Both the position numbers and the translations under genes were made by a program. The notes beneath the pieces are model-generated. The model was not told where the DNA came from. It made no database searches and saw only the letters and a program-made list of their open reading frames with translations. Of a stretch of DNA of 64,000 nt, positions 40,562-48,792 are shown piece after piece; positions within the stretch are counted from its first letter, which is position 1, and every line of letters starts with the position of its first letter. The DNA comes from CAJQQY01 sp964564545 (GTDB taxonomy: Bacteria > Bacteroidota > Bacteroidia > Chitinophagales > Saprospiraceae): the NCBI GenBank assembly GCA_964564545.1, contig CAZMBP010000125.1, positions 87,313-151,312 on the forward strand, read 5' to 3'.

Positions 40562-41435
40562 TATTTTAGATTTAATTGGAAATACACCTTTGGTTGAATC
40601 CAAGGCGTTGAATCAAAATCCAAATGTTAAATTGTTTTTCAAACTCGAAGGCCACAACCCAGGAGGAAGTGTCAAAGATCGAGCTGCGCTAAATATGATC
40701 AAAAGCGGTTTGGAAAGAGGTGATATTAATAAAGATTCCAAACTCATCGAAGCAACGAGTGGGAATACTGGAATTGCATTGGCATTGATTGCAGGTATTT
40801 ATGGATTGGACATCGAACTCGTTATGTCTGAAAATGCAACAAAAGAACGCGTGCAAACCATGAGAGCGTACGGCGCAAAAGTTACCCTGACTTCAGGGGA
40901 TCGAGGCATCGAGGGCGCAAGAGATTATGCCGAAGCGAAAGTGGCGAATGAAGGCTTTATCATGCTTAATCAATTTGCAAATAATGATAATTGGAAGGCA
41001 CATTATAAATCAACTGGCCCTGAAATTTGGGAAGATACTAAAGGTAAAATAACTCATTTTGTTTCTGCGATGGGAACGACAGGGACAATTATGGGAACCT
41101 CAACTTTTCTTAAAGAACAAAATCCAAATGTTCAAATCGTTGGAGCACAACCTACTGATGGTTCCAGAATTCCAGGTATTCGAAAATGGCCTCAAGAATA
41201 TTTACCCAAGATCTTTAATCCTCAAAAAGTAGATCGTGTGATGGAAGTTAGTCAAGAGGAAGCTGCCAATACAGCTCGACGATTAGCGAAGGAAGAAGGA
41301 ATTTTTGCAGGAATGAGTAGTGGGGGAGCGGCGACTGTTGCTTTGCGACTGGCGAGTGAATTACATGAAGGAGTGATCGTTTCGATAGTTTGTGATCGGG
41401 GAGATCGGTATTTGTCGTCTGACCTTTTTGAGTGA
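40551..41435 (+). CDS. cysM: Cysteine synthase B
   Basis: PLP enzyme making L-cysteine from O-acetylserine and a sulfur donor. The 294-residue protein matches CysM over its length: DLIGNTPLVESK, KLEGHNPGGSVKDRAALNMI (PLP lysine), IEATSGNTGIALALIAG, HFVSAMGTTGTIMGTSTF, RIPGIRKWPQEYLP and VSIVCDRGDRYLSSDLF. The HNPGGSVKDRAAL and CDRGDRYLS forms favour CysM over CysK. The true start is the ATG at 40551, which overlaps the cysE stop; an upstream extension in this frame is only the shadow of cysE. The string GTAAATGTATTGTTA follows the stop codon by 10 bases. Confidence 0.93.
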   Translation: MSYSILDLIGNTPLVESKALNQNPNVKLFFKLEGHNPGGSVKDRAALNMIKSGLERGDINKDSKLIEATSGNTGIALALIAGIYGLDIELVMSENATKERVQTMRAYGAKVTLTSGDRGIEGARDYAEAKVANEGFIMLNQFANNDNWKAHYKSTGPEIWEDTKGKITHFVSAMGTTGTIMGTSTFLKEQNPNVQIVGAQPTDGSRIPGIRKWPQEYLPKIFNPQKVDRVMEVSQEEAANTARRLAKEEGIFAGMSSGGAATVALRLASELHEGVIVSIVCDRGDRYLSSDLFE

Positions 41436-41562
41436 AAATGATATTGTAAATGTATTGTTATGAAAAATCAATGACCTAAAGGGTGTGTTTTCTCTTTTCG
41501 TTTGTCTTCATATTTGCCTAAAAGTTTCCCACCGATTACTCGGAGTTTTTTCTAATAAAAAA

Positions 41563-42336
41563 TTACCTTTTTATTTTCACCAACTCTTCTTCCCAAGCCA
41601 CTATTAATTTTAATATATAAATCAAACTAATTGCACCCACCAAATGCTTAATAGTATGTCCACTCCAAAAACCAAGTAGATCAAAAATAGCATCATCAAA
41701 ATGTTCGCTAATTTTTGCGACAATGTACCAAGCTAAGATGTAAATGATATACTTAACGTACTTCGTTTTTTTAGGAAAAAGCCACAAAATAAAAGGCGCG
41801 ATTACCATCGGGAAGAACTGAACAAAAATATAAAAACGTAAATCACCCTGCCCGATAGATTCGGTATATTGCCAATAAAAAACACTAAACACGCCAAGAG
41901 GAACTAATATGAAAAATGAAATCTGTCCTTCTTTTTTTCCAATAAAATCATAAATGAGCAATGAAAAAATGGGCATGAACATTAAAGTCATCGGTAGTCG
42001 ATCCCAAACTAACGTATCATTGTCAGGTGCCCAATGATAATAGGCTGATCCAAAGCATGCCAAGAAAATACCTGAGCATAATATCAATGGAATCCATTTT
42101 GCAACTACATCAGGTCGTTGAGACCAATGACGTAAACTCAACCAAGTACCATAAGTCCCTAAAAAGAACATGGGAAGATTACTCATCACATCCCAAAAGT
42201 TTGGAATGCCTAAAATATTTCTTTGATCAGCAAAATTATGGTAGTCTAAATCTTGGGGGATTGGATCGAGAAATAACAATACTCCTACAAAAAGAAAAAA
42301 AATGATTATGATGATATGATAGCGGTATTGGTGCAT
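41563..42336 (-). CDS. CREST-family (alkaline ceramidase-like) membrane protein
   Basis: A 257-residue polytopic membrane protein with about seven hydrophobic helices. The CREST metal-site residues are visible in order: CFGSAYYHWAPDND (S-x-x-x-H), VWDRLPMT (Asp) and GHTIKHLVGA (H-x-x-x-H). This pattern is shared by alkaline ceramidases and PAQR receptors, which hydrolyse amides with zinc. Bacteroidota make sphingolipids, so a ceramide-type substrate is plausible but not shown. A TTG at 42366 would add 10 codons; the ATG at 42336 before the first helix is preferred. It is monocistronic. Confidence 0.82.
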   Translation of the reverse strand: MHQYRYHIIIIIFFLFVGVLLFLDPIPQDLDYHNFADQRNILGIPNFWDVMSNLPMFFLGTYGTWLSLRHWSQRPDVVAKWIPLILCSGIFLACFGSAYYHWAPDNDTLVWDRLPMTLMFMPIFSLLIYDFIGKKEGQISFFILVPLGVFSVFYWQYTESIGQGDLRFYIFVQFFPMVIAPFILWLFPKKTKYVKYIIYILAWYIVAKISEHFDDAIFDLLGFWSGHTIKHLVGAISLIYILKLIVAWEEELVKIKR

Positions 42337-42421
42337 CGCGTATTTAGGTTTCGAAGAGATAATCAAATATGTTTGTCATGACCCTTACATGTAATCAAAT
42401 GTGATTTGGAAACAAAACTCA

Positions 42422-44488
42422 TCAAGGGAATCCTACTCGTTTTAATAAGTCCAAATATCTTGGATCATCTTTTACCGGTCGAAATACAGGATCCATTTTT
42501 AACCAAGACATTTCAATATCATTTGTAGCAAAGGATTTATCTAACCATTCAAAACCTTTATCCGGCTGACCAATGTTACAATAAACTGCACCTAAGAAAA
42601 AAGCGGGGCTACCTGTTCCACCAGTTTCATAACGTTCTTCTAGTTCTCGAATTATAGAATTGAATTTTTCCATTTGATTGAGTCGATGATATGCAATGGC
42701 TAAATATCCAGTTAAAAAAGGAATTCGTCTATTCAAATTTTTAGTGCCTGATTCAAAAACTTCAATCGCTTTTTGATTTTTATTTTGGTGCAAATAAACT
42801 CTCCCCAAATCGACATATCCATCTCGAACTTTAGGTTTTTTTTCGGTTAATAGCTTGGCATATTTTTCAGCTTCCTTCATATCTCCTGAAAGAAAATAAC
42901 AACGCCCTTTCAATGAATAAATCGTTTCATGAATAGGATTGATATCTTCCATCTTTTTGACTTGTTCCCAAGCTTTATCTAGTTCATCAATTTTTTGATA
43001 GAGGTCGATCAGTAAATTAATAGACCATTCATCATTGATATTTGAACCCTTTATTCCAAATTCTTCGGCACTTTTAAAATCCCATTCATACCATAATTTG
43101 TAAAAAGCAAATGATCCGTAAAGGACTCCGCTTTCGTCTAATTGTTCAGCTTTTAGATAAAGCGGTAAGGCTAGTAGTCGAACAGAGTCTATAGGGAAAT
43201 CTGTTAGCCCTTTGATTAAATAAATATCTGCGAGGGTTCTAATGGCAAGGACATTATTAGGATTTTTTTGTAAAATATCTTTTAACTTTTTCTCGACAGC
43301 TCCTCGACCTTCTGTATCATAAGCGCTCTTGCTTCTCGTTTTTAGAATCTCGATATATAATTCTGGGTTCTCGGTATAAGGTTTAAATGTTTTAAAAACT
43401 TCTTGTTCGTTGATATTAATTTTCAACTCTTTAGTTATTGCTAAAGCCAACTCTTGTTGTATTTCAAAAATTCTATTACTTGGAGTATTTCCAGAATTAT
43501 AAGTCCATTCTACTTCATCCGTAAGTGTGTTACTTAATTCAGCACTTACTTTGATTTGATCGCCGATGGTCAAAATGCTTCCATTTAAAACGTGATCAAC
43601 TCCAAGTCTATTTCTAATTTCTTGAAGGGAAACATTTTTGCCTTCAAAGAATTTCGAAGAAGTTCTAGAGGTAACTTTTAAACGTTGAATGGAGGAAAGC
43701 GTAGTTCTAATTTCATCGGAAGTAGCATCAGTAAGAAATTGTTTTTCCTTATTTGGACTTAGATTTTCAAATGGTAAGACAACTATGGAAGGTTTTTCAG
43801 AAACTGGAGTTGTAGGCATAGTTTCTTGTTGATAGAAAAACCATCCGGCAAAAGATGTTAATAATAACAATACAATTCCAAATAACCATTTGTAAGGAGA
43901 GGGAGTATGATCCTTATAATTAACTTTGACATTAACCTCTACTTTTATTTTTCCTTTTATTTCATGAGGTTCTGGAATGGGGAGCGATCCAGTAGCTAAA
44001 GCATAAATAGAAATGGCCTCTTCAACATTTTTAAATTCATATGTACCAATAGGTACCACTTTCAGTTCTGGGATGTTTTTGATTTGGTTACGTACATTTT
44101 TTGATACTAAAACAGCACCAGGAATACTGATAGATTCCAACCTTGAAGCGACATTGACCGCATTACCAAAAACGTTATCATCTCTAAAAACTACATCGCC
44201 AACATGGATTCCCATTCGAACGGGAACCTTGGGATCTTCCTGAAAAATATTTTGAAGTTTCTCTGCGCAAAGAGCAGCTTCTACTGAACTTTGAAAAATG
44301 GCCAAACAACCATCACCATAAAAATTAATAATTTCGCCAGTATAGGTGGGAACAAGTGTACTTAGTTCTGTTTTAAATTTATCCAAACTAGAAAGAGCGG
44401 CTTCCTCATTCTTTGCCATAAGAGCAGTATAGCCAACAATGTCGGCAAAAAGGATAGCAGCTAGTTTTCTATTTTGGTTGTTTGGCAT
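42422..44488 (-). CDS. Class III adenylate/guanylate cyclase with TolB-N-like and TPR domains
   Basis: A 688-residue protein. The cyclase domain at about 6-165 has metal-binding Asp16 (RKLAAILFADIVGYTALM) and Asp59 (NFYGDGCLAIF), with GNAVNVASRLESI. A membrane helix follows at about 200-220 (KWLFGIVLLLLTSFAGWFFY), then a TolB-N/FlgO-like domain (about 235-365: SIVVLPFENLSPNKEKQFLT, LGVDHVLNGSILTIGDQIKV), then TPR-like helices to the end. It places the cyclase in the cytoplasm and the sensor/TPR part outside. Whether it makes cAMP or cGMP is not decided by the visible residues. Its neighbour at 45861 has the same cyclase. Confidence 0.9.
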   Translation of the reverse strand: MPNNQNRKLAAILFADIVGYTALMAKNEEAALSSLDKFKTELSTLVPTYTGEIINFYGDGCLAIFQSSVEAALCAEKLQNIFQEDPKVPVRMGIHVGDVVFRDDNVFGNAVNVASRLESISIPGAVLVSKNVRNQIKNIPELKVVPIGTYEFKNVEEAISIYALATGSLPIPEPHEIKGKIKVEVNVKVNYKDHTPSPYKWLFGIVLLLLTSFAGWFFYQQETMPTTPVSEKPSIVVLPFENLSPNKEKQFLTDATSDEIRTTLSSIQRLKVTSRTSSKFFEGKNVSLQEIRNRLGVDHVLNGSILTIGDQIKVSAELSNTLTDEVEWTYNSGNTPSNRIFEIQQELALAITKELKININEQEVFKTFKPYTENPELYIEILKTRSKSAYDTEGRGAVEKKLKDILQKNPNNVLAIRTLADIYLIKGLTDFPIDSVRLLALPLYLKAEQLDESGVLYGSFAFYKLWYEWDFKSAEEFGIKGSNINDEWSINLLIDLYQKIDELDKAWEQVKKMEDINPIHETIYSLKGRCYFLSGDMKEAEKYAKLLTEKKPKVRDGYVDLGRVYLHQNKNQKAIEVFESGTKNLNRRIPFLTGYLAIAYHRLNQMEKFNSIIRELEERYETGGTGSPAFFLGAVYCNIGQPDKGFEWLDKSFATNDIEMSWLKMDPVFRPVKDDPRYLDLLKRVGFP

Positions 44489-44626
44489 TCGAGTTTTTTC
44501 TAAAGATAAATTAACCTTTCGATTTTACCAATTTTAAAAAATATAAAATAGAATGAATAAATGTCATATAGTTATGTAGAATAGTTTGTAAATGCTTGGC
44601 GCATCGAAGATCCCTCTGCTCTAATT

Positions 44627-45688
44627 TTACCAAGTCATTTTGCCAACTTTCTTATTTCCAGCCAACCAAGCATTCCGACCTGTATCACAAATTTGCATAG
44701 TGTAAAAAGAGTTATCGCTTAAAGCGACCCAAGACTTCGCACCATCAGCGGAATAGGAAATGCCCGGAATACCTGCTGCAAAAATAGCTTGCCCATCGCT
44801 TTGTGGAACATATTGCACAGAAGATCGATAACCGGGATGTTGTCCATCGGCGATTAAAATCCATGTCTTACCACCATTATTCGTTGTGGCTTTATTTTGA
44901 GTATTTTGGTCTTGTTTTTCCCAATCGCCACCAAAGATGATTCCTCTATTTTTATCATAAAAATGAGTCGTAAAAATTCCTGTCATCTCCCCTCCTTGAT
45001 TGATAGGTGTGTCAAAAACTTCCCAAGTTTTACCTAGATCTGGACTATGGAAAACTCTTGCCTTACTTCCTCCGCTAACTATCCAAACATGATTTTCGGC
45101 CAAAGCGATATTGGAATTAGAAGCCGCAAAAGCAGCTTCCCCTTCGGCGGATGGAGGGAGTTGGCTACAAGGAATTTTAGTCCAGGTGTTTCCTCCATCT
45201 TTGGTTAAAATAATAGAAAGGCATCCATCAGTTGGATCGCCCATTGCAATCCCATTTTGATCATCCCAAAAAGCGATGGCATCATAAAAGGCATCAGGAT
45301 GATTTTCTTCATAGACCAATGACCAAGATTTTCCTTGGTCGGTAGTTTTAAATAATAGGGCAGGGGAGCCTATGGCAAAAAGGAAAATAGCATCTGTTGT
45401 TTTGGCAATTCCTCTAAATTCTAAATTTGGATTTTTTGAGTTTCGAATGGAATCAACTTTCCAAGTTTTCCCACCATCTTCGGTGTATCCAAATTGTCCT
45501 TTTGAACCTCCAAACCACATGGTATTGGTATCAATGACTTCGATGGCTCTGATACTGCAATCCATCGGGAAGGTTTTGATTTGTACTTGTTCCTTCATTG
45601 CTTGAGGAGTTAGGATGAATGGCTCTTGAGGCGTCTCACAACTGAAGTAAAAAAGGAAAGAGCAAAGGAGGAGGAGAAATTTTTTCAT
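44627..45688 (-). CDS. Asp-box (BNR/YCF48-like) propeller lipoprotein
   Basis: A 353-residue lipoprotein (lipobox FLFYFSC, Cys17) built from Asp-box repeats: EDGGKTWKV, TTDQGKSWSL, TKDGGNTWTK, SPDLGKTWEV, NNGGKTWILI and SADGAKSWVA. This is the propeller of sialidase-like and YCF48/HCF136-like proteins. No sialidase catalytic arginines are evident. In Bacteroidota such proteins are usually annotated only as oxidoreductase or photosystem-stability-like; the real role is unknown. It sits between two cyclases, and its upstream region contains a broken cyclase start. Confidence 0.82.
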   Translation of the reverse strand: MKKFLLLLCSFLFYFSCETPQEPFILTPQAMKEQVQIKTFPMDCSIRAIEVIDTNTMWFGGSKGQFGYTEDGGKTWKVDSIRNSKNPNLEFRGIAKTTDAIFLFAIGSPALLFKTTDQGKSWSLVYEENHPDAFYDAIAFWDDQNGIAMGDPTDGCLSIILTKDGGNTWTKIPCSQLPPSAEGEAAFAASNSNIALAENHVWIVSGGSKARVFHSPDLGKTWEVFDTPINQGGEMTGIFTTHFYDKNRGIIFGGDWEKQDQNTQNKATTNNGGKTWILIADGQHPGYRSSVQYVPQSDGQAIFAAGIPGISYSADGAKSWVALSDNSFYTMQICDTGRNAWLAGNKKVGKMTW

Positions 45689-45779
45689 AATTTATTTTAA
45701 ATAATTTTTTTTGTAAAAAAAATATAATAAATGATTTATACTTGGTTTATTTTTTGGAGAGTGAGAGTGTCCTTTGATT

Positions 45780-45848
45780 TTATATGAGGAGTTCGATGAT
45801 GTCGTCAAAAAAGATGGCAGCGAGTTTTCTGTTTTGTTTTTCAGACAT
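45780..45848 (-). pseudogene. 5' remnant of a nucleotide cyclase gene
   Basis: On the minus strand a 22-codon frame reads MSEKQNRKLAAIFFDDIIELLI then stop. It matches the start of both intact cyclases here (NQNRKLAAILFADIVGYTAL) for about 13 residues and then breaks off. It lies 12 bases after the end of the larger cyclase gene and about 90 bases upstream of the Asp-box lipoprotein. It reads as the 5' end of a lost cyclase gene. Confidence 0.75.
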
Positions 45849-45860
45849 TTTCAATTCATT

Positions 45861-48617
45861 TTAATCCAATAACTTCTCCTTTTTAAAGTACCAATCTTCT
45901 TGCTTTTCCCAAACCTCAGTTTCAAGGTTATATTTGTATTCCTGAAAAGCATCTATCTCTCCATTTTTTTCTTCAAAGGCAAATGTAAAAGCATACCCCT
46001 CCAATATGATAAACTCATGATCGGATATAGGAAGTAAAAGCTCTCTTCCAATTCCAATTTGTTTCCAATATATTTGATCATTTTTCATGATGATTTTCAC
46101 CTTTCCATATTTCCCTTCCACTCTGCGATAAATATTTAAAAGTTCTTCATTTGAAATAGAAGCCACAAATTCCAAATGTCTTTTTGCCTGATGCAGATAA
46201 AAATGAGAAGGATATTTTTCAATGGCTAATTCATACGCAGGTAGAGCTTTTTTATAATCTTTTTCTTTTAATAATTTTTCTGCCTTCCAAATGACCGAGT
46301 CTTGCTTCCAGGTAAAAAAACTACCTTCACTAGTACGTCTGATATTATAATTTTTAGTAGCGTAAACCTCACCATCATCATTCAACAGGTATTCTTTTTT
46401 ATAAGCAAAAGTAGGACTTCCTGTTACTAAGGTATTATCTCCGGTAGGATACATGAATTGCCCAAATTGGTTCTCAGATCTACCATACATATGATCGTTG
46501 AGCATATGATTATAGGTGACTTGAGCACCATATGTGTTACGATAAATTCCTTCATTCATGGAAATTATATTGGAATAGTCTGGATTGGCTTTCATGAAGT
46601 TAATTGCACCTAAAAGATGTTTAAATGTTTTCTCTGCCTCCGGATCTATCAGTATTATTTTTTCAATAGTTTCTTTGGCGGAATCATAATCTTTTTTGTG
46701 TATATAGGCTTTAGCGAGAAGATTGAGTATGGCAGTATTTTGTTGATCCAGCAGTAAAAACCCTTTGGTAATTCTAATCACCCGATCAGGTTCTCCTTTC
46801 ATCAAAGCTGCTTGCATAGCTTGAAATCCAGTCATTGGGTTGGGGTTTTGAGAAAAATTATTTTCTGCCAATTCAATGATTTTATCCACCTGACCAGTCT
46901 GCCAATATACCCCTATTAAAAAAGCATTGAACTCTGGATTATTTGGCTCAATTTCTAATTGCATTTTCAATAATTTCTCAGCTTTCTCCCATTCTTCATG
47001 GATAAGATGATGATTTGCGATTACCATAATTTGATATTGGAAGGGTAATCGTCTTCGATGTCTCATCGCACGATCAATACATAATTTGGATTCCAATTTT
47101 CCTTTGGAATTGATATGATAATTCATCGCTAAACCTATATTGGCAACTACATAGGTAGAGTCCAACTCCACCGCTCTTTCAAGATGGCTTCTCAAATTAT
47201 TTTGAAAATGCAAAGTAATTTCTTTTATAGCATCCAAATTATCTGAGTTCCATTCCTTGAAATCCAAATCAACTGATTCCTCTATTTGAGAATGGCTTAA
47301 CCCTACAGCACTTCGAAGGTTTAAACTCATAGAATCAATCAAAGAGAAAAAATCACCTCCAGTAAAAGTACGCTCGTTTATAACATTTCCGTTTCGTCTA
47401 TTTCGAAGCGTCGGAGTTATTTGGTATTTACCCGCTAAAAATTGATAAGTACCATCAATATAAAAATCCCCATTATCAAGTTTAGCATCATTGATTTTAT
47501 CAACGGTAGTAAGATTAGACTTAAAGGATGGACGTGTTTGAATATATTTATCTTGTAACATATCTAAAGCTATGGATGAAGAGAATCCAGCTCCTAACCA
47601 AGCGTGTGTACTATCTTCCTGAATTTGTTCAAACGGATAAATTGGTATATGAATCCGAAACTCTTCTTTAATCACATTTCGAGTTTCTTCCTGTCCATCT
47701 GCATTGATGAAAGTGATGTCCTTTGAAGTTGCTCCAAGCTCTGCTGTACGGAACATAAAAAACAAAACTGCTCCAAGTAGGATAAAGTTGGTTGGGAAAA
47801 GTATTTTTTGTTTTCTTGTAAATACTTTGTTATGTATTTGTTCTCGACTAATTAAATAAACTAATAAGGAAGGAATTATTCCTAAAATAATGATAAATAA
47901 AATACGCGACCAATGTGGAGAAATGCCAAATTGATTCAACCCCCATTCAGTCATCTGAACTAATATCCAACCAATTACCAGATATGCTGTAAAAATCTGA
48001 GGAACTTTTTTTCTCCAAATTCTCTGGAAAAAACCATCATTTAATTCTTGAGATTTTGGTTTTAATTTTCCTTTTATTTCTTCTCGCTTCGGAATGGGGA
48101 ACCCTTCATTCGCCAAAGCATAAACCGTCATCCCTTCTGCTACATTTTTAAACTCAAACCGTCCTAAAGATTCTAATTGAAAATCTGGTTGGTTTTTGAT
48201 TTGATTTCTAACAGAACTGGATAATAGAACTGCACCGGGAATTCCTAACGACTCGACTCTCGAAGCAATATTGACCGCATCACCAAATGCATTTCCTTCT
48301 TTGAAAACGACTCCTCCGGAATGCAAACCGATTCGAACGGGAACGATTACATCTTCCTTAAAAGAAACTTGCAATTCCAACGCACAATTCGTTGCATCCA
48401 CCGAACTATCAAAAACTGCTAAACAACCATCGCCATAAAAGTTGGCAATCTTTCCTCGAAATTTAGGGACTTTATTTTCTAGGACTGATTTGAAACGATT
48501 GAGTTTGGTGAGGCCTTCCTGCTCATTGGTTTGCATAAGAGAAGTGTAACCGACGATATCAGCGAAGAGAATGGCAGCGAGTTTGCGATCTGAGGATTGA
48601 AGATTTTGGTTTTTCAA
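45861..48617 (-). CDS. Class III nucleotide cyclase with membrane helices and TPRs, TTG start
   Basis: A 918-residue protein. The cyclase domain at about 12-175 has both metal aspartates (DRKLAAILFADIVGYTSLM, ANFYGDGCLAVF) and GDAVNIASRVESL. Three membrane helices follow (about 205-295, for example IFTAYLVIGWILVQM), then a beta domain (about 305-440), a TPR region (about 450-720) and a C-terminal beta domain. The start is TTG at 48617 (no ATG nearby), fitting the alignment with the 688-residue paralogue. The two cyclases differ in everything after the catalytic domain, and both probably sense envelope signals. Transcribed from the region shared with the S9 peptidase. Confidence 0.87.
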   Translation of the reverse strand: MKNQNLQSSDRKLAAILFADIVGYTSLMQTNEQEGLTKLNRFKSVLENKVPKFRGKIANFYGDGCLAVFDSSVDATNCALELQVSFKEDVIVPVRIGLHSGGVVFKEGNAFGDAVNIASRVESLGIPGAVLLSSSVRNQIKNQPDFQLESLGRFEFKNVAEGMTVYALANEGFPIPKREEIKGKLKPKSQELNDGFFQRIWRKKVPQIFTAYLVIGWILVQMTEWGLNQFGISPHWSRILFIIILGIIPSLLVYLISREQIHNKVFTRKQKILFPTNFILLGAVLFFMFRTAELGATSKDITFINADGQEETRNVIKEEFRIHIPIYPFEQIQEDSTHAWLGAGFSSSIALDMLQDKYIQTRPSFKSNLTTVDKINDAKLDNGDFYIDGTYQFLAGKYQITPTLRNRRNGNVINERTFTGGDFFSLIDSMSLNLRSAVGLSHSQIEESVDLDFKEWNSDNLDAIKEITLHFQNNLRSHLERAVELDSTYVVANIGLAMNYHINSKGKLESKLCIDRAMRHRRRLPFQYQIMVIANHHLIHEEWEKAEKLLKMQLEIEPNNPEFNAFLIGVYWQTGQVDKIIELAENNFSQNPNPMTGFQAMQAALMKGEPDRVIRITKGFLLLDQQNTAILNLLAKAYIHKKDYDSAKETIEKIILIDPEAEKTFKHLLGAINFMKANPDYSNIISMNEGIYRNTYGAQVTYNHMLNDHMYGRSENQFGQFMYPTGDNTLVTGSPTFAYKKEYLLNDDGEVYATKNYNIRRTSEGSFFTWKQDSVIWKAEKLLKEKDYKKALPAYELAIEKYPSHFYLHQAKRHLEFVASISNEELLNIYRRVEGKYGKVKIIMKNDQIYWKQIGIGRELLLPISDHEFIILEGYAFTFAFEEKNGEIDAFQEYKYNLETEVWEKQEDWYFKKEKLLD

Positions 48618-48729
48618 GAGGTTAATTGGTATTATTAATAGATAGATATAATCTTTTGTATCTAACTAAGATAGGAATCAAAATATTATTATAAGCATAC
48701 ATTGGAAAAAATAACAAAAGAAGCTAAAA

Positions 48730-48757
48730 TTGATTTAGATGGAATTAGCTACATTTG
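48730..48757 (+). promoter_or_regulatory. Promoter of the S9 peptidase gene
   Basis: TTG (48730-48732), 17 bases, then TACATTTG (48750-48757): a good match to the Bacteroidota TTG/TAnnTTTG consensus, 35 bases before the ATG. Confidence 0.7.
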
Positions 48758-48792
48758 TTAGTGCTCAATTCAAAAAATTATAAAAATCCAAA

